Assembly (NCBI RefSeq): GCF_017495225.1
Contig: NZ_JAFEIG010000020.1
Coordinates: forward strand, 62,001-126,000
Length of the DNA stretch: 64,000 nucleotides
Source: Daejeonella sp.
GTDB taxonomy: Bacteria > Bacteroidota > Bacteroidia > Sphingobacteriales > Sphingobacteriaceae
Reading direction: 5' to 3'
Below, piece by piece: positions 44,137 to 52,687 of the stretch; the stretch's first letter is position 1, and every line of letters begins with the position of its first letter. Both the position numbers and the translations under genes were made by a program. The notes beneath the pieces were generated by a model, which was given only the letters and a program-made list of their open reading frames with translations, did no database searches and had not been told where the DNA came from.

Positions 44137-46221
44137 TTAAACAACATCTAGCTCATAATCGATGCGAACATGATAAATTCCCATTAACATAGTCTTAAAA
44201 ATGAGCTTGATAGTCTCAATATCTTTCAATGTGATGTTACTATTAGTTAATTGTCCCTGATCTAATTTATAGTCAATAATACGTTCTACTAAAGCACTGA
44301 TGCTGATTGCATCGGGATCCTTGAGACTTCTAGAAGCGGCTTCAACCGAATCGGCAAGCATTAATACTGCTGTTTCTTTTGAAAATGGAATAGGGCCGGG
44401 GTATCTAAAAATATTCTCATCAACAAACTTTTCTGGGAAGTTCTTTAAAAATGATTGGTAAAAATAATCTACACGTGTATTTCCATGATGAGTACGGATA
44501 AAGTCAATCAGCATCTCAGGAATATTATTTTTTCTCGCAATTTCTACTCCCTTATTTACATGCTGAATGATGATTTGAGCACTTTGTTCATAAGAAATAG
44601 AATCGTGTGGATTATTGCCTCTATTTTGATTTTCTATAAAAAAATGAGGATTTACTGTTTTCCCAATATCATGGTAAAGGGCACCTGCTCGTACAAGCAA
44701 TGTATTGCCCCCAATTTTAAAGATAGCAGCCTCTGCAAGGTTTGCAACCTGCAGGGAGTGTTGGAAGGTTCCTGGGGCTTTAAATGCCAAATCACGCAGA
44801 AGCTTTGAGTTGGTATTGGTTAATTCCATTAAAGTAACATCCGAGGTGATGCCAAACATCCGCTCAAATGCATAAATTAAAGGATAGGCCAAAAGAGATA
44901 GTAAAACACTAAACACGAATGGTAAAAAATTTAACCACTCAATGTCGCCAAATGAACCATCCCTAATTAAGGAAATACCCAAAAAGGCAATGAAATAATT
45001 CAATAATATTAATAATGCAGAAGTAAGAAATTGCTCACGCTTAATCAGATTCTTGATGCTATAAATTGCTACCATACCAGCTGATATCTGCAAGAAAGCA
45101 AATTCAAAGCTATTTGGGACAAAAAATCCGGCTATTAAAACCACCAAAAGATGAATATTTAAAGCCAGACGCGTGTCAAATAAGATTCTAATGATGATTG
45201 GAACAATACAAAAAGGAATGTAGTACACACTTGGGACTTTTATACGAATTGCCCATGATAAGGTAACCAACATCCCAGTAATAACAAGAAGAATGAGTGC
45301 TAATTGCCTATTATCTACATAAATGTCTTTTCTGAATAAATAAAGGAAAATTATTAACAGTGTAATAATCAAACCAGACAATAAAAACTGACCTAAAAGT
45401 ATAAGTTGACTATTTCCACTTACTTTGGCATCCTCTTCGTAAGCTGTTCTTAATGATTCTAGTTTTTGATAAATACTTGAATTGACCATAGTGCCATTTC
45501 CCACAATCAATTCGCCTTTTTGTACCATTCCTCGGGTTAATGATAGACTGCTCAACGCATTTTCTTCTAGTTTCTCAGTCAGCTCGGCATCATATAAATA
45601 ATTGGGACTTAAATGACTTGAGACTAATTGTGTTAACCATTCTTTATTTTCAATTTCTCCATTTCTAGAAATCTTTTCTTTAATAAGTCGTTGTGCATTT
45701 GAAATATAAAGTGCATCAGTTGTGTTTAATTGGGATGCAAGGTTATTTTGTATAAGACTGAAATTATAATTTTCTCCGTATCGTTGGTATTTCTTTACGG
45801 GACTCATGAGACCTCTTTTGTAAATATCTTTTAAAATAGAACTTCCAACTAAGTAATAATTTTCCTTTTTGTTTTCAGCTATTCCGCTACTTCTCCATTT
45901 AGTCTCAAATTCAGAATTAAAGCCATCTAATTCATTATCAATAACTTGATCGTCTTTTTGATAAATAGGAAGTACGGTTTTTAAAATATCATCTCTATCT
46001 TTTTCAATTTCATCAGAAGTTTTTTGAATAGAGAAACTGTAAGGAGAGTATAGATCCTTTTGCATCCAAACTTTACCTTTTTCGTACTCAAATCTGAATC
46101 GAGCTTGTTTAGGTAGAGAAAGGGTGACGAAAATGACGCAAATTAACATCATCACATATTTCAAGTGTTTGCCATACTTGCGATATAAGATGAGGTGTAA
46201 TTGCTTGTTGAGTTTTGCCAA
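44137..46221 (-). CDS. 7TM-HD family phosphodiesterase (PgpH-like)
   Basis: A 694-residue membrane protein. An N-terminal anchor is followed by an extracytoplasmic 7TMR-HDED region (about 45-270). Seven hydrophobic helices (about 275-470) lead to a cytoplasmic HD domain with HSLQVANLAEAA, YHDIGKTVNPHFF near residue 515, and RTHHGNTRVDYFY. This is the PgpH/YqfF architecture; characterised members hydrolyse cyclic di-AMP, so a role in c-di-AMP turnover is likely but inferred. It has no operon partner. It reads toward tRNA-Ser on the same strand. Confidence 0.9.
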   Translation of the reverse strand: MAKLNKQLHLILYRKYGKHLKYVMMLICVIFVTLSLPKQARFRFEYEKGKVWMQKDLYSPYSFSIQKTSDEIEKDRDDILKTVLPIYQKDDQVIDNELDGFNSEFETKWRSSGIAENKKENYYLVGSSILKDIYKRGLMSPVKKYQRYGENYNFSLIQNNLASQLNTTDALYISNAQRLIKEKISRNGEIENKEWLTQLVSSHLSPNYLYDAELTEKLEENALSSLSLTRGMVQKGELIVGNGTMVNSSIYQKLESLRTAYEEDAKVSGNSQLILLGQFLLSGLIITLLIIFLYLFRKDIYVDNRQLALILLVITGMLVTLSWAIRIKVPSVYYIPFCIVPIIIRILFDTRLALNIHLLVVLIAGFFVPNSFEFAFLQISAGMVAIYSIKNLIKREQFLTSALLILLNYFIAFLGISLIRDGSFGDIEWLNFLPFVFSVLLSLLAYPLIYAFERMFGITSDVTLMELTNTNSKLLRDLAFKAPGTFQHSLQVANLAEAAIFKIGGNTLLVRAGALYHDIGKTVNPHFFIENQNRGNNPHDSISYEQSAQIIIQHVNKGVEIARKNNIPEMLIDFIRTHHGNTRVDYFYQSFLKNFPEKFVDENIFRYPGPIPFSKETAVLMLADSVEAASRSLKDPDAISISALVERIIDYKLDQGQLTNSNITLKDIETIKLIFKTMLMGIYHVRIDYELDVV

Positions 46222-46361
46222 TGTCTTATTATTTTATCAAAAATACTAATTTCTATGAGATTGATATGAAAGAATCTGTGATGATGGATGCCTGATTTAC
46301 AAGGAGATGCGTAAAAATTGAAGAAAAATTATAAAATATCTGTATAAATTGTTCTCATTAG

Positions 46362-46392
46362 TTTGAGTTTTTGTGATGTTTTTATACTTTTG
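46362..46392 (+). promoter_or_regulatory. Promoter of tRNA-Arg
   Basis: TTTG (46362-46365), exactly 19 bp, TACTTTTG (46385-46392), nine bases before the tRNA. Confidence 0.8.
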
Positions 46393-46401
46393 TCGCAGAA
46401 T

Positions 46402-46475
46402 GCGCCCATAGCTCAGCTGGATAGAGCAACGGTTTTCTAAACCGTAGGTCTTAGGTTCGAATCCTAATGGGCGTA
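46402..46475 (+). tRNA. tRNA-Arg (TCT)
   Basis: 74 nt with acceptor arms GCGCCCA/TGGGCGT (a G1-U72 wobble end pair), anticodon loop TTTCTAA (TCT) in the CGGT/ACCG stem, and AGGTTCGAATCCT T-arm. CCA not encoded. Confidence 0.95.
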
Positions 46476-46484
46476 CATCGAACA

Positions 46485-46518
46485 AAAAACCTCTTGCTTG
46501 TTGTAAGAGGTTTTTTTG
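46485..46518 (+). terminator. Terminator of tRNA-Arg
   Basis: AACCTCTT / AAGAGGTT stem followed by a T-run. Confidence 0.85.
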
Positions 46519-46754
46519 TTTTTATGCATTTTCAAAAAAATATTTTTTATTCCTTCAGAATAAATTTCATCTAAACTATTTAGCACAGCTTATTTCTAAA
46601 ATTAATGCAGCGCTGTTTTATTATTACAGGAAATTAAGTGTGGGAAATAGGTTTATTACTTCGATTTAGAATGATAAAGCTAAGATTATACCAAAAAGAA
46701 AATTATTATCTTTAGAATTTATTTTTTATCGATTTTTATTAATTGCTGCATAAA
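46519..46754. other. AT-rich intergenic stretch, nothing recognised
   Basis: About 235 bp between the terminators of tRNA-Arg and tRNA-Ser (TGA), part of a 319-bp gene-free gap. No open frame, hairpin or promoter pair is convincing. Confidence 0.5.
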
Positions 46755-46783
46755 AAAACCCTTATCGATAGGATAAGGGTTTT
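46755..46783 (-). terminator. Terminator of tRNA-Ser (TGA)
   Basis: AAAACCCTTATC / GATAAGGGTTTT stem; the T-run follows on the minus strand. Confidence 0.85.
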
Positions 46784-46794
46784 AATATTTTCTG

Positions 46795-46881
46795 CGGAGA
46801 GTTAGGGATTCGAACCCCAGGAACCTTTAACAGTTCAACAGTTTTCAAGACTGCCGCAATCGACCACTCTGCCAACTCTCC
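46795..46881 (-). tRNA. tRNA-Ser (TGA)
   Basis: Class II tRNA of 87 nt on the minus strand: acceptor GGAGAGT/ACTCTCC, discriminator G, anticodon loop CTTGAAA (TGA), long variable arm, GGTTCGAATCC T-loop. CCA not encoded. Confidence 0.96.
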
Positions 46882-46885
46882 GCTG

Positions 46886-46916
46886 CAAAAGTACAAACTC
46901 AAGCGTAATCTACAAA
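46886..46916 (-). promoter_or_regulatory. Promoter of tRNA-Ser (TGA)
   Basis: On the minus strand TTTG (46916-46913), exactly 19 bp, TACTTTTG (46893-46886). The box ends only four bases before the mature 5' end. Confidence 0.8.
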
Positions 46917-46992
46917 TCAATTTATATCTTTTTTTAAAAAATAGTTCTAACTAGCAGAAAATGAATGAGAAAGAGTTTAAAAAACTAATAAA

Positions 46993-47982
46993 TTAGGACT
47001 TTTTATCAAGTTTTTCTTCAACTGGCGCTGATTTAAAACTATTAAATCGAGGTTTTATAATCTTGATACTTCTCTTTGAAAGATCAATACTTGCATTTAA
47101 CTCAAAACCTACCAGTATAATTAAGGAATTTAGATATAGCCAAATCATTAATACGATAAGTGTTCCAATTGATCCGTAAAGTTTATTATAAGTCCCGAAA
47201 TTATTAATGTAATAGGAGAATCCCCAGAAGGTTAATACCGCTAAAATTGTTGCCATCCATGAGCCGGCACTAAAAAATTTCCATTTCTTAGCATTTGCGG
47301 GTCCGTAGCGATATAATGATGCAATGGTCACAAAATAAATAATAATCAATATTAACCACCTACCAAAGTTTAAAAGATATAGCCAAATAGAGTCTTTAAA
47401 TCTAAGTTCTGACTTTAAAAAATCGATAATGTATTCACCGATGGTCATAATTACCAATCCGAAAATTAAAGCGAAAGAAATAAGCACTGTTAAAAAAACA
47501 GCTACTAATCGCTGTCTTAACCACGATCTAGTCTCAGAAATTAAAGATGATTTATTAAAAGCTACCATCAATGTGTGAACCCCATTAGTTGCAAAAATTA
47601 AAGCAAACACGAAACCAAAAGATAATAAGCCAGAATTTTGGTTTTTTACGATGTCTATCAAAGTAGTATTTACCGCCGCATAAGCCTCTGCAGGTAAAAT
47701 TAAGGCAATCAGGCTCATTAATTGATCTTGAAAATTATCTATTGGTACATAAGGAATTAAGGTAAATAAAAAGATTATTGCTGGAAAAATAGCCAACATG
47801 AAATTATAAGAAAGGGAAGATGCCTTATTTATTAATTCATCTTTTCCAATCTCTTGGAAGAAAAAAGAGGCAACGGTATAGAATGGCAGCGGACTAAATC
47901 CAGGCAATATCAATACTTTTGTCCACTCAATGAACAAAAAATAAGGCCTGAATTTTAATAAAGTGCGATGCAACCAATCCAT
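46993..47982 (-). CDS. YihY/BrkB family inner-membrane protein
   Basis: A 329-residue protein with about six membrane helices and the YihY/BrkB pattern: DELINKASSLSYNFMLAIFPAIIFLFTL near the N-terminus, a central NGVHTLMVAFNKS, and FFSAGSWMATILAVLTFWGFSYYINNFGTYNKLYGSIG near the end. The N-terminal segment before the core is long (about 45 aa). The family was once called ribonuclease BN; that activity belongs to another protein and is not claimed. Function unknown. It lies 6 nt downstream of the thioesterase in a minus-strand envelope operon. Confidence 0.9.
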   Translation of the reverse strand: MDWLHRTLLKFRPYFLFIEWTKVLILPGFSPLPFYTVASFFFQEIGKDELINKASSLSYNFMLAIFPAIIFLFTLIPYVPIDNFQDQLMSLIALILPAEAYAAVNTTLIDIVKNQNSGLLSFGFVFALIFATNGVHTLMVAFNKSSLISETRSWLRQRLVAVFLTVLISFALIFGLVIMTIGEYIIDFLKSELRFKDSIWLYLLNFGRWLILIIIYFVTIASLYRYGPANAKKWKFFSAGSWMATILAVLTFWGFSYYINNFGTYNKLYGSIGTLIVLMIWLYLNSLIILVGFELNASIDLSKRSIKIIKPRFNSFKSAPVEEKLDKKS

Positions 47983-47988
47983 AAATAA

Positions 47989-48396
47989 TTAATTAAAATA
48001 TGGTTTCATTTTATCTAGAAATTCGCTTGAAGGCAAACACGGTTTATTCTTTATTTTATCAACAAATACCAAGGTAGTTTCACCGAGGTGAATTAACTCT
48101 TCCTTTTCATTAAACAACTCATAACGAAAATGTATTCTTATAGATGGCATTTGTTCGATAATTACTTTGACAGTAATTTCTTCATCATATAGCGCTGGTT
48201 TAATGTATTTGCATTTCAGTTCGCTTACTGGCATAATTATGCCCGAGTCTTCCATTGATTTATAGGTCATACCTAAACTGCGTAACATTTCAACCCTGCC
48301 TACTTCAAAAAATGTGGCATAATTACCGTAGTACATATAACCCATTTGGTCGGTATCAGCATAACGAACACGTATTTTTGTAGTATGGATATACAT
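47989..48396 (-). CDS. YbgC-like acyl-CoA thioesterase (hotdog fold)
   Basis: A 135-residue 4-hydroxybenzoyl-CoA thioesterase-family protein with RVRYADTDQMGYMYYGNYATFFEVGR, where D16 is the likely catalytic residue, and a late HLGETTLVFVD strand. It hydrolyses short acyl-CoA or acyl-ACP thioesters in the cytoplasm; the substrate is unknown. Its ATG overlaps the stop codon of mltG by one base (TAATG), so translation is coupled. Confidence 0.88.
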   Translation of the reverse strand: MYIHTTKIRVRYADTDQMGYMYYGNYATFFEVGRVEMLRSLGMTYKSMEDSGIIMPVSELKCKYIKPALYDEEITVKVIIEQMPSIRIHFRYELFNEKEELIHLGETTLVFVDKIKNKPCLPSSEFLDKMKPYFN

Positions 48397-49427
48397 TATT
48401 TTTTGATATTGCGCTCATTTAGAGCTTGTTGAAACTTTTTAGCATTAATTAGGTGTTGCGATAGGGTAGCAGCATAATTATGATAACCTGAAAAATCCTC
48501 TTTTGCACACATATAGATATAATCGTGTTTCTCATAATTTAAAACAGCATCAATTGCATTTATACTAGGCATGGAAATTGGTCCGGGTGGTAATCCTTTG
48601 TTTAAATATGTATTATAAGGTGAATTAATCCGTAAATGTTTATTTAATACTCTTCTAATTGTAAAGTCATTAGCTGCAAATATCACTGTTGGATCAGCTT
48701 CTAAGCGCATTCCCTTGATAAGTCTGTTCATGTACAGGCCCGCAATTTTAGGCATCTCATTATCATTTAATGCTTCACCATCCACAATTGAAGCAAGAAT
48801 ACTAACTTCTATCGGACTCATATTTATTCCTTTAGCTTTTGATTTCCTTTCGTCATTCCAAAATTTGGTGTACTCTTCATGCATTCTTGTTAAAAACTTT
48901 TCAGCATCGGTATTCCAGTATATTTCATAAGAATTTGGAATGAACATGGTGTACACATTGTCGGTGTTAAAGCCAAACTTTTGAACATATTCAGTAGAAT
49001 CTAGCAATTTTGATATGGAAGCTGAATCACATTCTAATTTTTTTGAAACCATTCCGGCTAGGGTATGTTTAAGTCGCACATTTTGAAAAGATATCTTTAC
49101 AGCTTCTTGATTTCCAGCTTTAAGCATGTTTATGAAGGCTCTATTGCTCATTCCTTCTTGTAAACGATACCTACCTGACTTAACTTTACCCGAATATTCC
49201 ATGTTTTTGGCTGCTTCAAGGAAGGAGAGTGTATCTCTTAAAATATTTTCAGATTTTATAGTTGAGTAAACATCATTAAAATCAGACCCAGTTTTAATGA
49301 ATAAATATTCTTGACTTGCGCTAACGTTAGGTTTAAAATATTTCAAATAATAGTTTAGTGCAGTTCCACCTAATGCCAATATTAATAATACACTAAGTGC
49401 TAAAAGTATTTTTGATTTAAAAGTCAT
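48396..49427 (-). CDS. mltG: Endolytic murein transglycosylase MltG
   Basis: A 343-residue YceG-family protein with one N-terminal membrane helix (about 7-28), a LysM-like region (about 40-120) and the catalytic domain with LASIVDGEALND, KIAGLYMNRLIKGMRLEADPTVIFA and the end block SPYNTYLNKGLPPGPISMPS. It cleaves nascent glycan strands and ends polymerisation. The active-site block is IVDGEA where E. coli has IVEKET, a Glu-to-Asp change at the first acidic position. It is downstream of the rhodanese gene and overlaps the thioesterase. Confidence 0.92.
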   Translation of the reverse strand: MTFKSKILLALSVLLILALGGTALNYYLKYFKPNVSASQEYLFIKTGSDFNDVYSTIKSENILRDTLSFLEAAKNMEYSGKVKSGRYRLQEGMSNRAFINMLKAGNQEAVKISFQNVRLKHTLAGMVSKKLECDSASISKLLDSTEYVQKFGFNTDNVYTMFIPNSYEIYWNTDAEKFLTRMHEEYTKFWNDERKSKAKGINMSPIEVSILASIVDGEALNDNEMPKIAGLYMNRLIKGMRLEADPTVIFAANDFTIRRVLNKHLRINSPYNTYLNKGLPPGPISMPSINAIDAVLNYEKHDYIYMCAKEDFSGYHNYAATLSQHLINAKKFQQALNERNIKK

Positions 49428-49468
49428 TTATGTATCTGATTATTAATTATTTATAGACTAATTTATTT

Positions 49469-49771
49469 TTACAAATTCAATTTTCGGATTGCTAATAATC
49501 CCCCAATCAAATTTCTAACATTTGTAAATCCATTATTGATTAGAACTCTTTTAGCTGTTTCACTTCTCAAGCCACGTTGGCATAAAACAATAATTTCCAT
49601 TTCTTTATCATAGTCAAGCTCATCAATATCTCTCAATAATTTCCCCAAAGGGATATTTTCGCCTCCAACATTAAAAGTTAGATATTCAAGTTCTTCTCTA
49701 ACATCAATTAATGTAAATGATGAAGAGTCAGAATTGCGTTCTATAAATTCTACAGCTGAAATATCTTTCAA
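49469..49771 (-). CDS. Single-domain rhodanese-like protein
   Basis: A 100-residue rhodanese domain. The opening MKDISAVEFIER, TLIDVREELEY and the active-site loop VLCQRGLRSETA with the catalytic Cys are intact. It probably carries persulfide sulfur, but the acceptor is unknown. It has no signal peptide and is cytoplasmic. It lies one base after the PASTA gene and 41 bases before mltG in the same direction, so it shares a transcript with envelope genes. Confidence 0.9.
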   Translation of the reverse strand: MKDISAVEFIERNSDSSSFTLIDVREELEYLTFNVGGENIPLGKLLRDIDELDYDKEMEIIVLCQRGLRSETAKRVLINNGFTNVRNLIGGLLAIRKLNL

Positions 49772-49772
49772 A

Positions 49773-50537
49773 TTAATTTCCTCGTTTTAGAACTACATCA
49801 ATAGAAGTGCCGATGCTAACCTTGTTTAAGGTGTCATTTATAGCAGGAAATTGATTAATTATTCTAGAATTTACCGTGTCACTAGCACCTTCAAAAGTAA
49901 CATTACCCAAAATTAGGGAAGAGCCTAAAAGAGCCATTCTTGCTTCACTTAAACTTAATCCCAATAAATTGGGGATATCTACTTCACTTGCCCCAAGTCC
50001 ATCACCAAGAACCAAACTGATTTGTGATCCTTTCGGGATCTGTTGTCCTTTTCTTAGAATATTTCCATTAAAAAGAGCCTCTAATATCACATCTTTAGCA
50101 ACATCAGATCGATAAGTGGTATCACCAACTTTTAATTGATAATTATTAAGTATAGAACGAACCTCAAGGAATGTTTTACCTTCAATATCAGGGAATTTAA
50201 TGTTGGGAGCATCTTTTGTAATAATCAAATAAATGGTACGGTTTGATTTTACATTCGTATTTGGGTCAGGATCTTGTTCTACAACAACACCTGGACCCTG
50301 ATCAATTAAATAGATTGAATCATTTATTTGATATCTTAAGCCCTGTTCTTCTAAAAGTTCAATGGCTTCGGCTAGGGCTAGGCCTTTTAGCTTCGGGACT
50401 GGTATTCCTTCACCATGATGAGTGTAAAAACCCAGACTATAAAATAAGATAATTAGAAATGTTAATATAGATCCAACAGCAATAAGGAGGTTTTTACGAA
50501 ATGTTTTTGTTCGTAAGTAGCTAAAAAATTTACTCAT
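49773..50537 (-). CDS. Membrane-anchored protein with three PASTA domains, no kinase
   Basis: A 254-residue protein with one membrane helix (about 16-38) and three PASTA repeats (about 45-112, 113-183 and 186-254), recognised by IPVPKLKGLALAEAIELLEEQGL, FPDIEGKTFLEVRSIL and IPNLLGLSLSEARMAL, with VVEQDPDPNTNVKSN as the typical PASTA tail. PASTA domains bind peptidoglycan fragments or beta-lactams in kinases and PBPs. Here no kinase or PBP domain is attached. It diverges from ddl and is followed by the rhodanese and mltG. Confidence 0.9.
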   Translation of the reverse strand: MSKFFSYLRTKTFRKNLLIAVGSILTFLIILFYSLGFYTHHGEGIPVPKLKGLALAEAIELLEEQGLRYQINDSIYLIDQGPGVVVEQDPDPNTNVKSNRTIYLIITKDAPNIKFPDIEGKTFLEVRSILNNYQLKVGDTTYRSDVAKDVILEALFNGNILRKGQQIPKGSQISLVLGDGLGASEVDIPNLLGLSLSEARMALLGSSLILGNVTFEGASDTVNSRIINQFPAINDTLNKVSIGTSIDVVLKRGN

Positions 50538-50684
50538 TATATGATGGTTTTATTTATGGTTTATAAAACGATGAATGATAATCAATTTATGCCTCAATAG
50601 ACAATTATCTTTCAAAAATAATTCAAAATAACCAATATCGAAGATAAATATTAGTCAGCTTTATTATTGAATTGTTTTAAAATT

Positions 50685-50692
50685 TATATTTG
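50685..50692 (+). promoter_or_regulatory. -7-like box of ddl
   Basis: TATATTTG ends five bases before the ddl ATG; a TTTG -33 element is not seen at normal spacing. Confidence 0.35.
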
Positions 50693-50697
50693 AACCT

Positions 50698-51693
50698 ATG
50701 AAAAGGAAAATTGCATTAGTTACAGGAGGTTTTACCGGCGAGTCAGTAGTTTCATTTAAAAGTGCTGATTTTGTTGAATCACAGTTAGATAAATCTAAAT
50801 ATGATGTCTTTAAGATAGTCGTTTTAAAAGATTCTTGGTATTATTTGGATGCTAGTTCATCCCAACATCCTGTCGATAAAAATGATTTTTCTATTCATAT
50901 TAATAATGAAAAAATAAATTTCGATGTCGCTTTTATCATGTTGCACGGTTCTCCTGGCGAGGATGGTAAGCTTCAAGGTTATTTCGATTTAATCGGATTG
51001 CCATATACAAGTTGTGATGCGTTAACTTCCTCATTAACAATGAACAAGGGCTATTCTAAGGCTATTGTTGATGGTATTAGCGGACTAAACATTGCTCGTT
51101 CAATTCAGTTATTTGAAAATTCGGAGCTTTCAGAAAAGCAAGTATTAAACAATTTAGTTTTGCCTTTATTTATTAAGCCTAATAATGGTGGTAGTAGCAT
51201 TGGGATGAGTAAAGTAAAATCTGACTCTGAACTTAAGGATGCATTAAATAAGGCATTTAATGAAGATCAACAAGTTTTAGTTGAGGAATTTGTAGAGGGT
51301 AGAGAGTTCTCTATTGGAGTATATAAAAATGAAAATGGGATTCAAGTTTTACCAGCTACAGAAGTAATTCCTACGAACGATTTCTTCGATTTTGAGGCAA
51401 AATATACTCCAGGTGCCACTGAAGAAATTACGCCAGGCAGAATGACTGAGGAAGAAAAATCTAGAGTGGAGCGAATTGTAACCGACGTTTACCTTAAACT
51501 GAATTGCAAAGGAATGGTCAGAATCGATTATTTCTTACAGAAAGATACCTCAAATTTTTATTTTATTGAGATTAATACCATTCCAGGTCAGACAGCACAA
51601 AGTTTTATTCCACAGCAAGTACGCGCTGCAGGATTAAATATTAGTGAATTTTACGGTAATTTGGTAGAAATGGCTTTAAACAATCATGTTTAA
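50698..51693 (+). CDS. ddl: D-alanine--D-alanine ligase
   Basis: A 331-residue ATP-grasp ligase. The N-terminal loop is GGFTGESVVSFKSADF. The block AFIMLHGSPGEDGKLQGYFDLIGLPYTSCDALTSSLTMNKG, the ATP-grasp lysine LFIKPNNGGSSIGMSK, and the end EINTIPGQTAQSFIPQQ with the metal ligands are typical of Ddl. It joins two D-Ala for peptidoglycan precursors. It diverges from the PASTA gene and converges on the thioesterase gene with 4 nt between stops. The TATATTTG box just before the ATG could give a leaderless mRNA. Confidence 0.95.
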   Translation: MKRKIALVTGGFTGESVVSFKSADFVESQLDKSKYDVFKIVVLKDSWYYLDASSSQHPVDKNDFSIHINNEKINFDVAFIMLHGSPGEDGKLQGYFDLIGLPYTSCDALTSSLTMNKGYSKAIVDGISGLNIARSIQLFENSELSEKQVLNNLVLPLFIKPNNGGSSIGMSKVKSDSELKDALNKAFNEDQQVLVEEFVEGREFSIGVYKNENGIQVLPATEVIPTNDFFDFEAKYTPGATEEITPGRMTEEEKSRVERIVTDVYLKLNCKGMVRIDYFLQKDTSNFYFIEINTIPGQTAQSFIPQQVRAAGLNISEFYGNLVEMALNNHV

Positions 51694-51697
51694 TGGT

Positions 51698-52120
51698 CTA
51701 GATCGAATATTTTTGAATCATTTCTTCTGAAACTTTTACGCTTCTGCCAGTATTGATATCAATCATAACATAATCAAACCAACCATCGCAGGCAACTTTG
51801 CCTGATTTTAGGATTTTTATTTCAAACTTAACACGGCATCCTTTGTCGTTTATGGTTTCAATGCCAGTCTGGACTGAAAAACGATCGCCTAATCCTAGTG
51901 GTCGTTTATAATCTACGAAGGCAGAACGTACAACCCAGCCAAATCCCTGACTAAGAAATTCTTCCATCGACATCTTATAAAATTCCTCCATTTGCTCATA
52001 TCGAGCAGCTAGAACATAATCAAAATAGGTGCTATTATGAACATGATTAAACATGTCGATATCATCAGGTCTAACCTTAAATTCGCTCGTAAACTGACTG
52101 TATTTGATTTCGTTTTCCAT
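51698..52120 (-). CDS. Acyl-CoA thioesterase (hotdog fold)
   Basis: A 140-residue thioesterase of the FatA/YbgC superfamily with RPDDIDMFNHVHNSTYFDYVLAAR (likely catalytic D22), DYKRPLGLGDRFSVQTGI and KVACDGWFDYVMID. It resembles the other thioesterase at 47989-48396 only in fold. The substrate is unknown. It is transcribed convergently to ddl. Confidence 0.85.
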   Translation of the reverse strand: MENEIKYSQFTSEFKVRPDDIDMFNHVHNSTYFDYVLAARYEQMEEFYKMSMEEFLSQGFGWVVRSAFVDYKRPLGLGDRFSVQTGIETINDKGCRVKFEIKILKSGKVACDGWFDYVMIDINTGRSVKVSEEMIQKYSI

Positions 52121-52162
52121 TGGGGTAAAAATCGAAACAATAAATGGGATTAGGAAATGGAA

Positions 52163-52206
52163 TGTGAGATTTGAGATGTGAGATTTGAGACGTTAGATGT
52201 TAGATG
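52163..52206 (+). repeat. Tandem short repeats
   Basis: TGTGAGATTTGAGA occurs twice head to tail (52163-52176, 52177-52190). After CG, TTAGATG occurs twice (52193-52199, 52200-52206). The tract lies between the thioesterase start and the rpsO promoter. Confidence 0.9.
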
Positions 52207-52314
52207 TTTTTTTATTGCTTTCGACTTTTTTCTAACACTAATTTTTTTCTTTGTCCCTTTATTCTTATTCTTTTCTTAAAAATATACTCTTGCCCACATA
52301 AAATATCTAATCAC

Positions 52315-52345
52315 TTTGAAATTACCTAACAAACATCTATCTTTG
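52315..52345 (+). promoter_or_regulatory. Promoter of rpsO
   Basis: TTTG (52315-52318), exactly 19 bp, TATCTTTG (52338-52345); the leader is about 40 nt. Confidence 0.85.
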
Positions 52346-52389
52346 CACCTAATTAATTAATTATTAACAGCTTTAATATTATTCAGGTA

Positions 52390-52668
52390 ATGTATTTAAG
52401 TACAGAGTACAAGGCAGATATTTTTGCCAAGCACGGAAAAGGGGCAACAGATACTGGTTCTGCAGAAGGACAAGTAGCATTATTTACCGCTCGAATTGCT
52501 CATTTAACTGGGCATTTGAAAAAAAACAAGAAGGATTTTTCTACACAATTATCTCTTCAGAAACTTGTAGGTAAACGCCGTGCCTTATTAGCATATCTTT
52601 ACAAAAAAGATATCAATAGGTATCGTGCCATTATCAAAGCATTAGAGTTAAGAGATATTATAAAATAA
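52390..52668 (+). CDS. rpsO: 30S ribosomal protein S15
   Basis: A 92-residue protein with the family core GATDTGSAEGQVALFTARI, LTGHLKKNKKDFSTQLSLQKLVGKRRALLAYL and the C-terminal YRAIIKALELRD. S15 binds the central domain of 16S rRNA and an early assembly site. It stands before pnp, the classic rpsO-pnp order, with a terminator hairpin between them. It has a full vegetative promoter upstream. Confidence 0.97.
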   Translation: MYLSTEYKADIFAKHGKGATDTGSAEGQVALFTARIAHLTGHLKKNKKDFSTQLSLQKLVGKRRALLAYLYKKDINRYRAIIKALELRDIIK

Positions 52669-52687
52669 TCTTAGCAAAATTTTGCGA

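Noticed and set aside
46297-46485. 62-codon minus-strand frame (start at 46485)
   Set aside because: It runs antisense through tRNA-Arg; the tRNA structure is clear, so the frame is fortuitous.
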